A stretch of DNA of 64,000 bases from Brevibacillus dissolubilis (lineage in GTDB: Bacteria > Bacillota > Bacilli > Brevibacillales > Brevibacillaceae), in NCBI RefSeq assembly GCF_006170445.1, contig NZ_VCNA01000008.1:186001-250000 (forward strand), read 5' to 3'. The position numbers were made by a program, and so were the translations under genes. The notes below the pieces were generated by a model. The model worked only from the letters and a program-made list of their open reading frames with translations, was not told where the DNA came from and ran no database searches. Positions 35,269-42,865 of this stretch are shown in pieces. Positions within the stretch are counted from its first letter, which is position 1. Every line of letters begins with the position of its first letter.

Positions 35269-35349
35269 ATGACAGAGCAGTTTTGGGTTTTCCAATCTCC
35301 CCCTCCGATCCGATGTATTTGGCCATACGAAACGGAGGAATTCCCGTGA
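35269..35349 (+). CDS. Possible 26-residue leader peptide overlapping the desaturase start
   Basis: An ATG at 35269 preceded by AAAGGAT opens a 26-codon frame (MTEQFWVFQSPPPIRCIWPY then ETEEFP). Its TGA stop overlaps the GTG start of the next gene in the arrangement GTGA. This would allow translational coupling. It may equally be a chance frame; there is no homology I recognise. Confidence 0.35.
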   Translation: MTEQFWVFQSPPPIRCIWPYETEEFP

Positions 35350-36932
35350 CCAAACCATCTGTCGGGATCATCGGCGCCGGAATCAGCGGTCTGTTCGCCG
35401 CTGCTTTTCTCGCACAGGCAGGCTTCCCTGTCACCCTAATCGAAAAAGCCACCACAGTTGGCGGCAGTGCCGGCTATTATCGGCGCCGGGGCGAGGTGTT
35501 TCCCACCGGGGCGACGGTCGCCTTCGGACTGGAGCCGGGCGGACTGCTTCGCGGCCTGCTCGATGACCTGCATCTTCCACTCGATGTGAAGCCCCTCCCC
35601 CATGCCATGGATGTCGTCCTGCCAGACCGAACTGTGTCCGTCTATTTGGATCGTCAGTTGTGGGAGCATGAACTCACCGACAAGTTCCCCGAGCAAAAAG
35701 ACGCCGTTCTCCATTTCTGGCGCCATCTTGCCCAAATCGCTTCCGATGTGCTCGATGTCTCCAAGACACGGATTGCCCTGCCACCCCGCCATTTCAGCGA
35801 CTTGGGCAGATTCCCGTCGTTTGCTTTGCGGCATCCTGCTGTCCTTTTTCGAACGGGACGCCACAGTCTGATGACCGTTCATGATTTGCTGAAACGTTAT
35901 GGACTTGAGCACTACCAGCCTTTTGTGCAGTTTCTCAATGCACAGCTGATCGACGCGACACAGGTGGATGTGACCCGCTCCGCGTTGCTTCCGTCGAGTC
36001 TTGCGCTGGATGTGTACCGGCATGGCTCCTTCTATATACCTGGTGGCTTTGGGACATTGGCCGTGGCATTGTGGGAGCGGATTCTGGCGCTGGGCGGGGA
36101 GGTTGTGCTGGCTCAGAGTGTGAGTTCCTGCCAGTATGATAGCGGGAAAAAGGTGTGGCATGTGAGGACGAATCGGGGAATGGAGTTTACGTTTGCTACC
36201 CTGTTGAATGCGTCCGGGGTGGAATTTCCGAATCGGACAGCTGATGGTTATGATACCTACAGGGATTTTGCTGCACCACCTTCTACCGCTGCTTCATCGA
36301 TTGATGCCACTGAAGCTGTTGCTTCAGATGAATGGGGCGCAGTGAGACTGGATATGACAGCGAAGGGCTTGACGGCAGGACCGTCCTCCTCCCCGCTCCC
36401 TTTTGCCTATCAGATGATACCGTCTGCAGATCATGCCAGACTGTGGGGAGATCCGCATGGGCCGGTTTATATGACCATTCATCCGAGATGTGACGTCCCG
36501 CAAAATCAGCAGGCTTCCGAGAGTGGACTTGCTGGAGTGAGCTCCCCTGACTCCCTGCTCATCACCGTCTCTGTCCACTCCCCTGCCAAGCAATGGCTCG
36601 GTCTCTCCAAGGAAGCCTATTCCTCCCTGAAAAAGGAAGTGACCGAAGCGATCCTCACCGAGTGTGAGCGCGTTCTGCCTGATTTGCGGGAGAGCCTCTT
36701 GAGCTGTCATACCGGCACACCAGCCACGTACCAACGTTATGTAGGCAAAGCCCAGGTCGGAGGCAGACCGCTCACGGTGCAGAATGCGGTTCTTTTTCCA
36801 CGGGGTGCTAGAGGAGAGCATAAGCAGCTGTTTTATGCAGGTGAAAACCGTTTTCCCGGACCGGGTACACTCTCTGCGGCATTGAGTGGGTATTTTGCGG
36901 CACGGGCCATCCAGAATCAGAATCTCGGTTAA
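35346..36932 (+). CDS. Phytoene-desaturase-like FAD-dependent oxidoreductase (CrtI/CrtN family)
   Basis: Protein of 528 residues from the GTG at 35346, with CGGAGG 8 nt upstream; the longer frame would bury this site. It opens with a dinucleotide fold (VGIIGAGISGLFAAAFLAQAGFPVTLIEKATTVGG) and ends with the FAD-family segment LFYAGENRFPGPGTLSAALSGYFAARAI, the pattern of COG1233 carotenoid desaturases, isomerases and relatives. No phytoene or squalene synthase is in the window, so the exact substrate is open. Its promoter carries the 11-bp repeats found at the CarH-like regulator gene 1 kb downstream, which suggests light-controlled expression. Confidence 0.8.
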   Translation: MTKPSVGIIGAGISGLFAAAFLAQAGFPVTLIEKATTVGGSAGYYRRRGEVFPTGATVAFGLEPGGLLRGLLDDLHLPLDVKPLPHAMDVVLPDRTVSVYLDRQLWEHELTDKFPEQKDAVLHFWRHLAQIASDVLDVSKTRIALPPRHFSDLGRFPSFALRHPAVLFRTGRHSLMTVHDLLKRYGLEHYQPFVQFLNAQLIDATQVDVTRSALLPSSLALDVYRHGSFYIPGGFGTLAVALWERILALGGEVVLAQSVSSCQYDSGKKVWHVRTNRGMEFTFATLLNASGVEFPNRTADGYDTYRDFAAPPSTAASSIDATEAVASDEWGAVRLDMTAKGLTAGPSSSPLPFAYQMIPSADHARLWGDPHGPVYMTIHPRCDVPQNQQASESGLAGVSSPDSLLITVSVHSPAKQWLGLSKEAYSSLKKEVTEAILTECERVLPDLRESLLSCHTGTPATYQRYVGKAQVGGRPLTVQNAVLFPRGARGEHKQLFYAGENRFPGPGTLSAALSGYFAARAIQNQNLG

Positions 36933-36941
36933 AACAGACAA

Positions 36942-36982
36942 GCACCCGGTGGCTGTACGTAAGAGTACAATCAATCGGGTGC
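36942..36982 (+). terminator. Possible terminator of the desaturase-like gene
   Basis: GCACCCG pairs with CGGGTGC and the loop contains a second stem, TGTAC/GTACA. No T tract follows, so it is a weak candidate. Confidence 0.35.
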
Positions 36983-37016
36983 CTCACATCATAACCGTTA
37001 CCTTACCTTCTCTCCT

Positions 37017-37379
37017 CTACTTCCTCCGCGAATACCACGCCGCACCAAGCACCACCATGCCCAGCACTCCGGCCCACACACCTGTCCCAATGCCCCTCCA
37101 ATAGGTCGCATTGGTAGTTTGGATGGCCTTCGTCATGTCCTTTTTCACTTCCCGCTCGATCGCATCCCTCGTCTGAAACCGCGTAGAGGCTGAGACCGCG
37201 ACCTCAAGCACCGCATCCGCCGGAAAATGAATCTGTGCCCACGCCTGATTCAGCCAGCGGTCTTTGGTATAGACAATATAGTAGGCATTCTCCACATACT
37301 CTTCCCCCAGCTTCTCATACCGGTAAAAGTAAGCCACCGCCAACAGGCTCGCCAGCAGGATCAACAGCCATTTCCGCAC
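37017..37379 (-). CDS. Small two-helix membrane protein of unknown function
   Basis: Protein of 120 residues from the GTG at 37379, preceded by GGAGGGG; upstream in-frame codons belong to no gene. There is an N-terminal membrane segment (WLLILLASLLAVAYFY), an external or internal domain of about 65 residues (YVENAYYIVYTKDRWLNQAWAQIHFP...), and a C-terminal membrane segment (GTGVWAGVLGMVVLGAAWY) ending in basic SRRK. I do not recognise the family. It lies between the desaturase-like gene and the CarH-like regulator, so a link to the light response is possible but unsupported. Confidence 0.7.
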   Translation of the reverse strand: MRKWLLILLASLLAVAYFYRYEKLGEEYVENAYYIVYTKDRWLNQAWAQIHFPADAVLEVAVSASTRFQTRDAIEREVKKDMTKAIQTTNATYWRGIGTGVWAGVLGMVVLGAAWYSRRK

Positions 37380-37444
37380 AGACACCCCTCCGTTCCCCAC
37401 AAGCCATCTACCATTCCGAATCTTGGTATTTTCTCTACCATAAA

Positions 37445-37477
37445 CAAAAAAGCCCAGAAGAGCAACCTCTCCTGAGC
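37445..37477 (-). terminator. Terminator of the CarH-like gene
   Basis: On the minus strand GCTCAGGAGAG pairs with CTCTTCTGGGC (two G-U pairs) around a 4-nt loop, followed by six T. Confidence 0.85.
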
Positions 37478-37491
37478 GACATATCCAAAAC

Positions 37492-38367
37492 CTAGACCAT
37501 CTCTTGTTGATACCAATTCTGCCATTCGTGCACATCCCCGCTGACCGCCCATGGCCGCAAGTCGTCTGGCAGCTCCTTGTCCTCTACCCCCTGCCCGCCG
37601 ATGACAAAGCGAAGCTTCGGGAACTTGACACTCAGTTCAGCCACCAGCTCAGAGACAACCGGAAAATGCTTCCCGTGGCTCAGTGAAACCGCTACGACTG
37701 AGACGTCGTTGCCCTCAATCACCTGAGCCAGCCCTTCATTGGGCGTATTCGTGCCGAGATAGATGACATCCACACCGTTTTTGCGCAAGAACAAGGTAAA
37801 CAACAGAAGTCCCAGCTGATGATGCTCTCCAGATGGACAGAGCGCCAATACCTTGGGCAGCTGCGGATGAGTCGGGAACACCCGGAAAAACTGCATGAAT
37901 CTCTGTGTAATCAGGTTGCTGGCAAAATGCTCCTGAGCTACCGAGACCACGCCATCCTCCCACTCCTGACCGATCCTGTGCATGAGTGGAGCGAGCACCC
38001 GATAGAACACCTGCTCATAATGAAACATGGAAAAAGCCAGATCCAGAACCGCATTGGCCTTGCCCGTGTCAAATGACAGCAGGCTCTGATGAAGCGTCTC
38101 GCTGATCCCCTCAAAGCTCGGAGACTCCGGTACCAGTGTCTCTTCCTCACGCTTCTTCTTGAGCAGCTGCACCGCCTGGCTGATCGTCATGCCCCGTTCC
38201 TCGACCTGACGCTTAAGCCAGCGCAAATCCTCAATATCTTGATCTGTATACAAACGATGTCCCGATTCACTGCGCTTCGGCGTGACGACCTGATAGCGGT
38301 TCTCCCAGGCACGGATGGTGACCGCAGGCATCTCCAGCATTTTCGAGACCATTTTGATATTATACAT
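37492..38367 (-). CDS. MerR-family regulator with B12-binding domain, CarH/LitR photoreceptor type
   Basis: Protein of 291 residues. Residues 1-70 are a MerR winged helix (MVSKMLEMPAVTIRAWENRY, SESGHRLYTDQDIEDLRWLK). Residues about 85-170 form the four-helix cobalamin cap and 172-285 the Rossmann B12 domain. W136-x9-E146-H147 matches the light-sensing W-x9-EH motif, and E181-x-H183-x-x-G186 supplies the lower axial His. In Thermus, Myxococcus and Bacillus megaterium such proteins bind adenosylcobalamin, repress carotenoid genes in the dark and release DNA in light. Its own promoter carries three 11-bp-spaced TATACA repeats, consistent with autorepression. Function here is inferred from motifs. 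Confidence 0.88.
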   Translation of the reverse strand: MYNIKMVSKMLEMPAVTIRAWENRYQVVTPKRSESGHRLYTDQDIEDLRWLKRQVEERGMTISQAVQLLKKKREEETLVPESPSFEGISETLHQSLLSFDTGKANAVLDLAFSMFHYEQVFYRVLAPLMHRIGQEWEDGVVSVAQEHFASNLITQRFMQFFRVFPTHPQLPKVLALCPSGEHHQLGLLLFTLFLRKNGVDVIYLGTNTPNEGLAQVIEGNDVSVVAVSLSHGKHFPVVSELVAELSVKFPKLRFVIGGQGVEDKELPDDLRPWAVSGDVHEWQNWYQQEMV

Positions 38368-38414
38368 AACGGTAAGCTCACTTTCTGTTTTGAAAAGCGA
38401 AACATCTTCTGTTT

Positions 38415-38452
38415 TGTATAAATATTGTATAGTAAATGTATATCAGTGACAA
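38415..38452 (-). promoter_or_regulatory. Promoter of the CarH-like gene with three 11-bp-spaced operator repeats
   Basis: On the plus strand TGTATA occurs at 38415, 38426 and 38437, exactly 11 bp apart; on the coding strand these are TATACA. They overlap a sigma-A promoter: TTGTCA (38447-38452) and TACAAT (38424-38429) with a 17-bp spacer. Confidence 0.75.
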
Positions 38453-38455
38453 TAC

Positions 38456-38656
38456 CTACTGCACGTCTTTGCGATATTTTTTGCGCAGGGCCATCATGGC
38501 TTGCAGATATTCTTCTGTCTCGATGATACCAGCCAGCTTCAGCTCCTTGATCTCATCCTCGATCAAGAGAAAGTCGCCTTCCGGATCACCCGTATAGATG
38601 AAGATTCCAAACCGCTTCAAGAAGGCAGTCAGGTCAAAAGGACGTTTATCAAGCAC
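38456..38656 (-). CDS. yqgQ: YqgQ family protein
   Basis: Protein of 66 residues from a GTG at 38656. The segment LLIEDEIKELKLAGIIETEEYLQAMMALRKKYR and the opening FDLTAFLKRFGIFIYTGDPE match the small helical YqgQ (DUF910) proteins of Bacilli, whose function is not settled. The start lies 3 bp after the stop of the preceding gene and its ribosome site is inside that gene, so the two are translated from one message. The carH-type promoter begins about 4 bp after its stop. Confidence 0.8.
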   Translation of the reverse strand: MLDKRPFDLTAFLKRFGIFIYTGDPEGDFLLIEDEIKELKLAGIIETEEYLQAMMALRKKYRKDVQ

Positions 38657-38659
38657 GCC

Positions 38660-39052
38660 CTACTCCCCCCACTCTGCTTCGATCTGCTTGCATACCGCTT
38701 CAAAATCAAATTCGACCACAAAGCCGGTGATGACGATGATCTTCGCCTGCGGATAAGCCGCCTGCCACTCGTCTTTTTCCGCTTCCTTCAGACCGACGAA
38801 ATACAGAGGATAGCGTGACAGTTCCTCGTCCCCAGCCAGCTGTGCGAGGAAGTCTTTATTCTTCTCCTTCTCGTGAGCCAGATTGATCACGATCACGGCC
38901 TTGTCCACTTCGCCAATCTCACAGTGTTCTTTCATTAATTGCAGCGTCTTGGTCGTCGGCACGACTGCATTGATCACCGGAAAATAGTCCAGCAGCTCGT
39001 CCAGCCAGTCATCCTCTTCCCAAGCCAGATAATATAGCATATTTCTAGACAT
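38660..39052 (-). CDS. Hypothetical protein, co-transcribed with yqgQ
   Basis: Protein of about 130 residues. I use the ATG at 39052 (GAGGTG upstream); a GTG four codons earlier is possible. The sequence reads like a small alpha/beta receiver-like or Rossmann fold (KAVIVINLAHEKEKNKDFLAQLAG, YPQAKIIVITGFVVEFDFEAV), without catalytic signatures I recognise. It precedes yqgQ by 3 bp in the same transcript. A TGCTATAATG extended -10 at 39103-39108 is the likely promoter. Confidence 0.7.
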   Translation of the reverse strand: MSRNMLYYLAWEEDDWLDELLDYFPVINAVVPTTKTLQLMKEHCEIGEVDKAVIVINLAHEKEKNKDFLAQLAGDEELSRYPLYFVGLKEAEKDEWQAAYPQAKIIVITGFVVEFDFEAVCKQIEAEWGE

Positions 39053-39102
39053 GTCGTTATACACCTCAACTCATTTATGAACCTGCTTGATGCCATTTGT
39101 TC

Positions 39103-39187
39103 ATTATAGCACGAAAGTACGGAACTTGACTTCCGAAGCCCCATACCGTATGGTGAATCTTGTGTAATTATTTTCTTCCGTACTTTC
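39103..39187. promoter_or_regulatory. Divergent promoter region with nested inverted repeats upstream of the MFS pump
   Basis: Plus strand: TTGACT (39126-39131) and TATGGT (39149-39154), spacer 17 bp. The palindrome CCATACCGTATGG (39141-39153) overlaps that -10. A 12-bp perfect inverted repeat, GAAAGTACGGAA (39113-39124) and TTCCGTACTTTC (39176-39187), brackets the promoter. Minus strand: an extended -10, TGCTATAAT, at 39103-39108. This looks like an operator region of a local repressor, or a foldable leader. Confidence 0.55.
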
Positions 39188-39208
39188 CGTAAGAAAGAGG
39201 TTTTTCGT

Positions 39209-40378
39209 GTGCAGAAAAAGCAGCTATTGCTATTATTCCTAATTATGTTTCTGATGATGCTCGGTTTTGGAATTATTATCCCGATCCTGCCTTTCTTCGT
39301 AACCAAAATCGGACAAGCTGATCCGTTCCAATTAGGTCTCTTGTCTGCCAGCTATAATATTATGCAGTTTCTCTTTTCCCCAATCTGGGGCAGGCTGTCT
39401 GACCGGGTTGGACGCAAGCCGCTGATATTGCTTGCCCTGATCGGTTTTGCGGTAACGTTTGCGATGTTCGGTCTGTCGGATTCGTACTATGAGATGCTGA
39501 CCTGGCGTATCCTTGGCGGGATCGTATCGGCAGCGGGGATTCCGACCGTCACTGCGATGGTAGCCGACATCTTCCCACCGAACGAACGGGCAAAAGGCAT
39601 GGGGATCATCGGTGCGGCTGTAGGCATGAGCTTCGTGTTCGGTCCTGTAATCGGCGGACTGCTCAGCAAGATCAGCCTCTCCTATCCGTTCTATGCTTCC
39701 GCTTTTGTCGCTCTGATCACCTTCGTCTACGCGATCACCGCCCTGCCGGAGAGTCTGCCACCGGAAAAACGCCTCAACAACGCGACCGAACGCCGCGGCA
39801 ACCCCATCTCTGCACTGACCGGGTCGCTTGGTCTGATGTACAATGTCTTGCTGGTCGTCTCTCTCGCTTTCGCCGGAATGGAGACGACATTCGCCCTCTA
39901 TATCTTTGATCAGTTCGGAATGAATTCTGAGCAGCTCGGTTACATGTTCCTTGTGATGGGGATTATCGGTGCAGTTGTCCAAGCCGGAATGATCGGCAAG
40001 CTGGTCAAACGCTACGGTGAACCTGCCATCCTTGCTGTCGGTATGCTTTTCTACACCATTGGCTTTATCGCGGTGCTCACCTCTGATAACTTCTGGAGCT
40101 TCGCCCTAACGCTCTCCCTCTTCGGAGCCGGACAAGGGATGATCCGTACCACTGCGACCGCGATGATTACCCAGCGCACCCAGCTGGGCCAAGGGGTCAC
40201 CTCCGGCAACATGAGCGCGATGGACAGTCTGGGCCGTATCGTCGGTCCGATCATCGGCGGCGCTCTCTACGGCTTTCACTACACCATGCCGTTCTGGTTC
40301 GGAGCCTTGCTGGTAGGGCTGATGCTCGCCCTGTTCCTCTCCCGCAGAAGCTATCTGCCGAAGCCTACAGGGATGTGA
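39209..40378 (+). CDS. MFS drug-efflux-type transporter
   Basis: Protein of 389 residues from the GTG at 39209, with AAAGAGG upstream. Twelve hydrophobic segments are evident. Motif A (GRLSDRVGRKP) and motif C (GAAVGMSFVFGPVIGG) are those of proton-coupled drug:H+ antiporters of the TetA/Bmr group. The substrate cannot be predicted. The promoter has palindromic operator-like sequences, as expected for an inducible pump, but no regulator gene is adjacent. A strong terminator follows. Confidence 0.9.
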   Translation: MQKKQLLLLFLIMFLMMLGFGIIIPILPFFVTKIGQADPFQLGLLSASYNIMQFLFSPIWGRLSDRVGRKPLILLALIGFAVTFAMFGLSDSYYEMLTWRILGGIVSAAGIPTVTAMVADIFPPNERAKGMGIIGAAVGMSFVFGPVIGGLLSKISLSYPFYASAFVALITFVYAITALPESLPPEKRLNNATERRGNPISALTGSLGLMYNVLLVVSLAFAGMETTFALYIFDQFGMNSEQLGYMFLVMGIIGAVVQAGMIGKLVKRYGEPAILAVGMLFYTIGFIAVLTSDNFWSFALTLSLFGAGQGMIRTTATAMITQRTQLGQGVTSGNMSAMDSLGRIVGPIIGGALYGFHYTMPFWFGALLVGLMLALFLSRRSYLPKPTGM

Positions 40379-40404
40379 TTGACTCCCTATGATATCGTCT
40401 CGTA

Positions 40405-40452
40405 AAAAAACCGTTTGTCCTACGACTTTGGTCAGGACAAACGGTTTTTTGT
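40405..40452 (+). terminator. Terminator of the MFS gene
   Basis: AAACCGTTTGTCCT pairs with AGGACAAACGGTTT around a 12-nt loop, followed by T. Confidence 0.92.
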
Positions 40453-40513
40453 GGTTTAATTACCCAGAAAAACAGGTAAAAAGATAGTACATCATGGAAA
40501 GGGGCAAACCATC

Positions 40514-40606
40514 ATGACATACGATAAACTGTTTCTGGCCCTGGGTGTTGTTTTCCTAAGTTCAGGTTTGATCCTCGGTATTTATATGACGATGACATTC
40601 TTCTAA
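40514..40606 (+). CDS. Small membrane protein, 30 residues
   Basis: An ATG at 40514 preceded by AAAGGGG encodes MTYDKLFLALGVVFLSSG followed by LILGIYMTMTFF, a single hydrophobic helix. The frame is short, but the ribosome site, helix and lack of rare codons favour a real gene. Its stop overlaps by 4 bp the stop of the convergent SanA-like gene. No family recognised. Confidence 0.5.
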   Translation: MTYDKLFLALGVVFLSSGLILGIYMTMTFF

Positions 40607-41289
40607 AGCTTTTCTTTGTTATCATCGCGCGTTTTTCGCCCGTCTCCACTGATCGGGATTGCCTCCCCTAAATAGGTGGGTTGGGGCTTGAAGACATGGA
40701 CGAATAGATAATCCTTGCAGCGTGCCGCAATCTCACGCAGCTGGTTCCGCTTCATTCCATAGTAAAGCTGCCTGTCAGACGCTACTCCATATGCTTCAAG
40801 CCCCAGCTGCCGTGCGACATACAAGGATCTCATCAAGTGGTATTCCTGAGTGACAATAATGACCTTTTTCACCTTAAAAATCTCTTTGGCACGGTACATG
40901 CTCTCATAGGTACTAAATCCCGCATGATCCATAAAGATATCCTTGCCGTCGATCCCGTGCTCTTCCATATAGCTGCGCATGGCGTTCACTTCGTCATACT
41001 CTTTTCTGCCGTGGTCCCCGCTGACCAGAAGCTTATCTGCTTTGTCCTTTGTGTACAGCTCCATGGCGACGTCCACCCGGTCTTTGACGATGGCTGACAG
41101 GCGTCCATCTGAGTATACCTTGGCTCCCAGCACCAAGATCGCGTCCGCCTCAGGTACTTCCTCTGGACTCATCATATACGCTGCTCCTGTACTCCTGACC
41201 TGCGCGTCTACTCCCAAGGCGGCAGCTGTCGTCAGAACGAAACATGCGAGGAGACCGAATATTCCTTTTCGCAGTTTTCTTCTCATCAT
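40603..41289 (-). CDS. SanA/YdcF-family (DUF218) membrane-associated protein
   Basis: Protein of about 228 residues; ATG at 41289 after GGAGAGGG, with a GTG two codons earlier also possible. One N-terminal membrane segment (GIFGLLACFVLTTAAALGV) is followed by a DUF218 domain (ADAILVLGAKVYSDGRLSAIVKDRVDVAMELY, LLVSGDHGRKEYDEVNAM, VIIVTQEYHLMRSLYVARQLGLEAYGV). Relatives such as E. coli SanA affect envelope permeability and antibiotic entry; the biochemical reaction is unknown. The active domain should face outside. Confidence 0.88.
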   Translation of the reverse strand: MMRRKLRKGIFGLLACFVLTTAAALGVDAQVRSTGAAYMMSPEEVPEADAILVLGAKVYSDGRLSAIVKDRVDVAMELYTKDKADKLLVSGDHGRKEYDEVNAMRSYMEEHGIDGKDIFMDHAGFSTYESMYRAKEIFKVKKVIIVTQEYHLMRSLYVARQLGLEAYGVASDRQLYYGMKRNQLREIAARCKDYLFVHVFKPQPTYLGEAIPISGDGRKTRDDNKEKL

Positions 41290-41314
41290 TCTCACCCTCT
41301 CCCATCCAATATAG

Positions 41315-41360
41315 CAAAAAAAGCGACATCCTGCTGTAAAAATCAGGATGTCGCTTTTTG
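41315..41360 (-). terminator. Terminator of the second globin chemoreceptor gene
   Basis: AAAGCGACATCCTG pairs with CAGGATGTCGCTTT around a 10-nt loop, with T-rich sequence on both sides. Confidence 0.9.
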
Positions 41361-41385
41361 GTTTACATAGAGAAACTGGTGGGAA

Positions 41386-42699
41386 CTAGTCTGCCAGCTT
41401 ATTGGCGGTGCGTGCTACTTCTGCGACCGCTTTGTTGATATCCTCGATGATTTTGGAGAAGCTCTTGATCTCGTTCTCTACTTGGGAGCTTTGCTCCTTG
41501 CTTGCGCTTACCGCACCGAGGATCTGCTCGAAGAAACGCATGGTTTCACCCATGGTACCAGAGTTGGAGTTGACGAGCTGCTGTACCTTTTTCGCGGATT
41601 CCGCTACGCTTGCGGTCTGATGATTGGTCTTTTCGATCAATTCAGATACACCAGAGACGGATTTCTTGGTCTCTTCGGCCAGCTTGCGTACCTCGTCTGC
41701 TACGACGGCGAAGCCACGGCCATGTTCACCGGCGCGGGCTGCCTCGATGGCTGCATTGAGTGCGAGCAGGTTGGTCTGTTCCGCGATGGAGGTGACGACG
41801 GAGACGATGTCACGGATTTTTTCGGAGATATCCTCGAGTGTGTTGATCTCGGAAGCAATCTGCCCCATGCTTTGCTGGATCTGGTTCATTTCGCCGCGCT
41901 GCTGCTCCAGCTTCTGCTGTCCTTCACGGGAGAGTCTTTCTGCATTGGCAGAGTACTCCAGGCCGCTCTTGGTGTAGGCCACCACCCCTACAGACTGATG
42001 GGTCAATTCTTGCACAGAGGCACTTGTCTCTTCGGACAGGTATGCCAGCTCATTAGCCATCTGGTTGAGCTTGTCACGCATCTCTTGCTTGCGCTTCTCC
42101 TCTTCTTGACGGATACGCTCATTTTCATTCTCGTAGGCTTCGAGCACCAGCTGCTGTTCGAAGTTAAGCAGCTTGGTCACCACGATCAGTGAACGGTGGT
42201 ACTCCTTTTTCTCAGGCAGATAACGGTCCAGAAGCGCCATCATGGACAACAGCAGATCTTGGAATGATGCCATGTACCATTTGGTATCCAGACCAATGCG
42301 TACGTGGACATGTGCAATGATGTTCCGCTGCTTGAGAAACGCGGCATCGATCACACCGTTGAATAATTCAGTAATATGACGGTTAAGCGTTTTCTTAAGA
42401 CGGTCCACACTGCTGTTGTCTTGGATAATCTTCATCAAGGAGCTTTCATGTTCCAAGTTCTTATAAAATTGAGAAACGATCGCTTCAATATGCTTCACGA
42501 CGATCGGTTGGAGTGATTTGGCGACGGCTAAATCCTCTTTGGTCAGTTGGATCATGCTCATTTGTTTGTGAATTGAGCTGTTGCGCGGCACGTCCAATAC
42601 TACCTGATGAATCAATTCGGCTGGCGGTGTAAGCCGGATCGAATCCGTATCGGCATCCTTTTTCGATCCGAACAAGGTGGAAAATGGATTTTTTGGCAT
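41386..42699 (-). CDS. hemAT: Globin-coupled methyl-accepting chemotaxis protein (HemAT type), copy 2
   Basis: Soluble protein of 437 residues from the ATG at 42699, preceded by GGGGGA; upstream codons lack a site. The heme domain ([45 protein letters not shown]) is followed by an MCP signalling domain ([35 protein letters not shown]). It shares the heme-pocket HVRIGL...KWYM motif with copy 1 at 33344-34678, but the two are clearly diverged, so this is an old duplication or independent gain rather than a recent one. No membrane segment. O2 or redox sensing for motility is the family role. Confidence 0.93.
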   Translation of the reverse strand: MPKNPFSTLFGSKKDADTDSIRLTPPAELIHQVVLDVPRNSSIHKQMSMIQLTKEDLAVAKSLQPIVVKHIEAIVSQFYKNLEHESSLMKIIQDNSSVDRLKKTLNRHITELFNGVIDAAFLKQRNIIAHVHVRIGLDTKWYMASFQDLLLSMMALLDRYLPEKKEYHRSLIVVTKLLNFEQQLVLEAYENENERIRQEEEKRKQEMRDKLNQMANELAYLSEETSASVQELTHQSVGVVAYTKSGLEYSANAERLSREGQQKLEQQRGEMNQIQQSMGQIASEINTLEDISEKIRDIVSVVTSIAEQTNLLALNAAIEAARAGEHGRGFAVVADEVRKLAEETKKSVSGVSELIEKTNHQTASVAESAKKVQQLVNSNSGTMGETMRFFEQILGAVSASKEQSSQVENEIKSFSKIIEDINKAVAEVARTANKLAD

Positions 42700-42822
42700 T
42701 GAAGTTCCCCCTATAAAAGCCCCAATAGTAACCTTTTCTATATGATTCAATACTAATACATATATACCCTTCGTGTCTGCATGTAAACCCTTTTATGCGG
42801 ACAGATTCATTTCTAATTTATA

Positions 42823-42859
42823 GAAAAAAAGAGAGCCGCAGGTAATTATAACCTGCGGC
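42823..42859 (-). terminator. Terminator of the second stalk-domain gene
   Basis: GCCGCAGGT pairs with ACCTGCGGC around an 8-nt AT-rich loop. On the minus strand CTCTTTTTTT follows. Confidence 0.88.
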
Positions 42860-42865
42860 GGTCTA

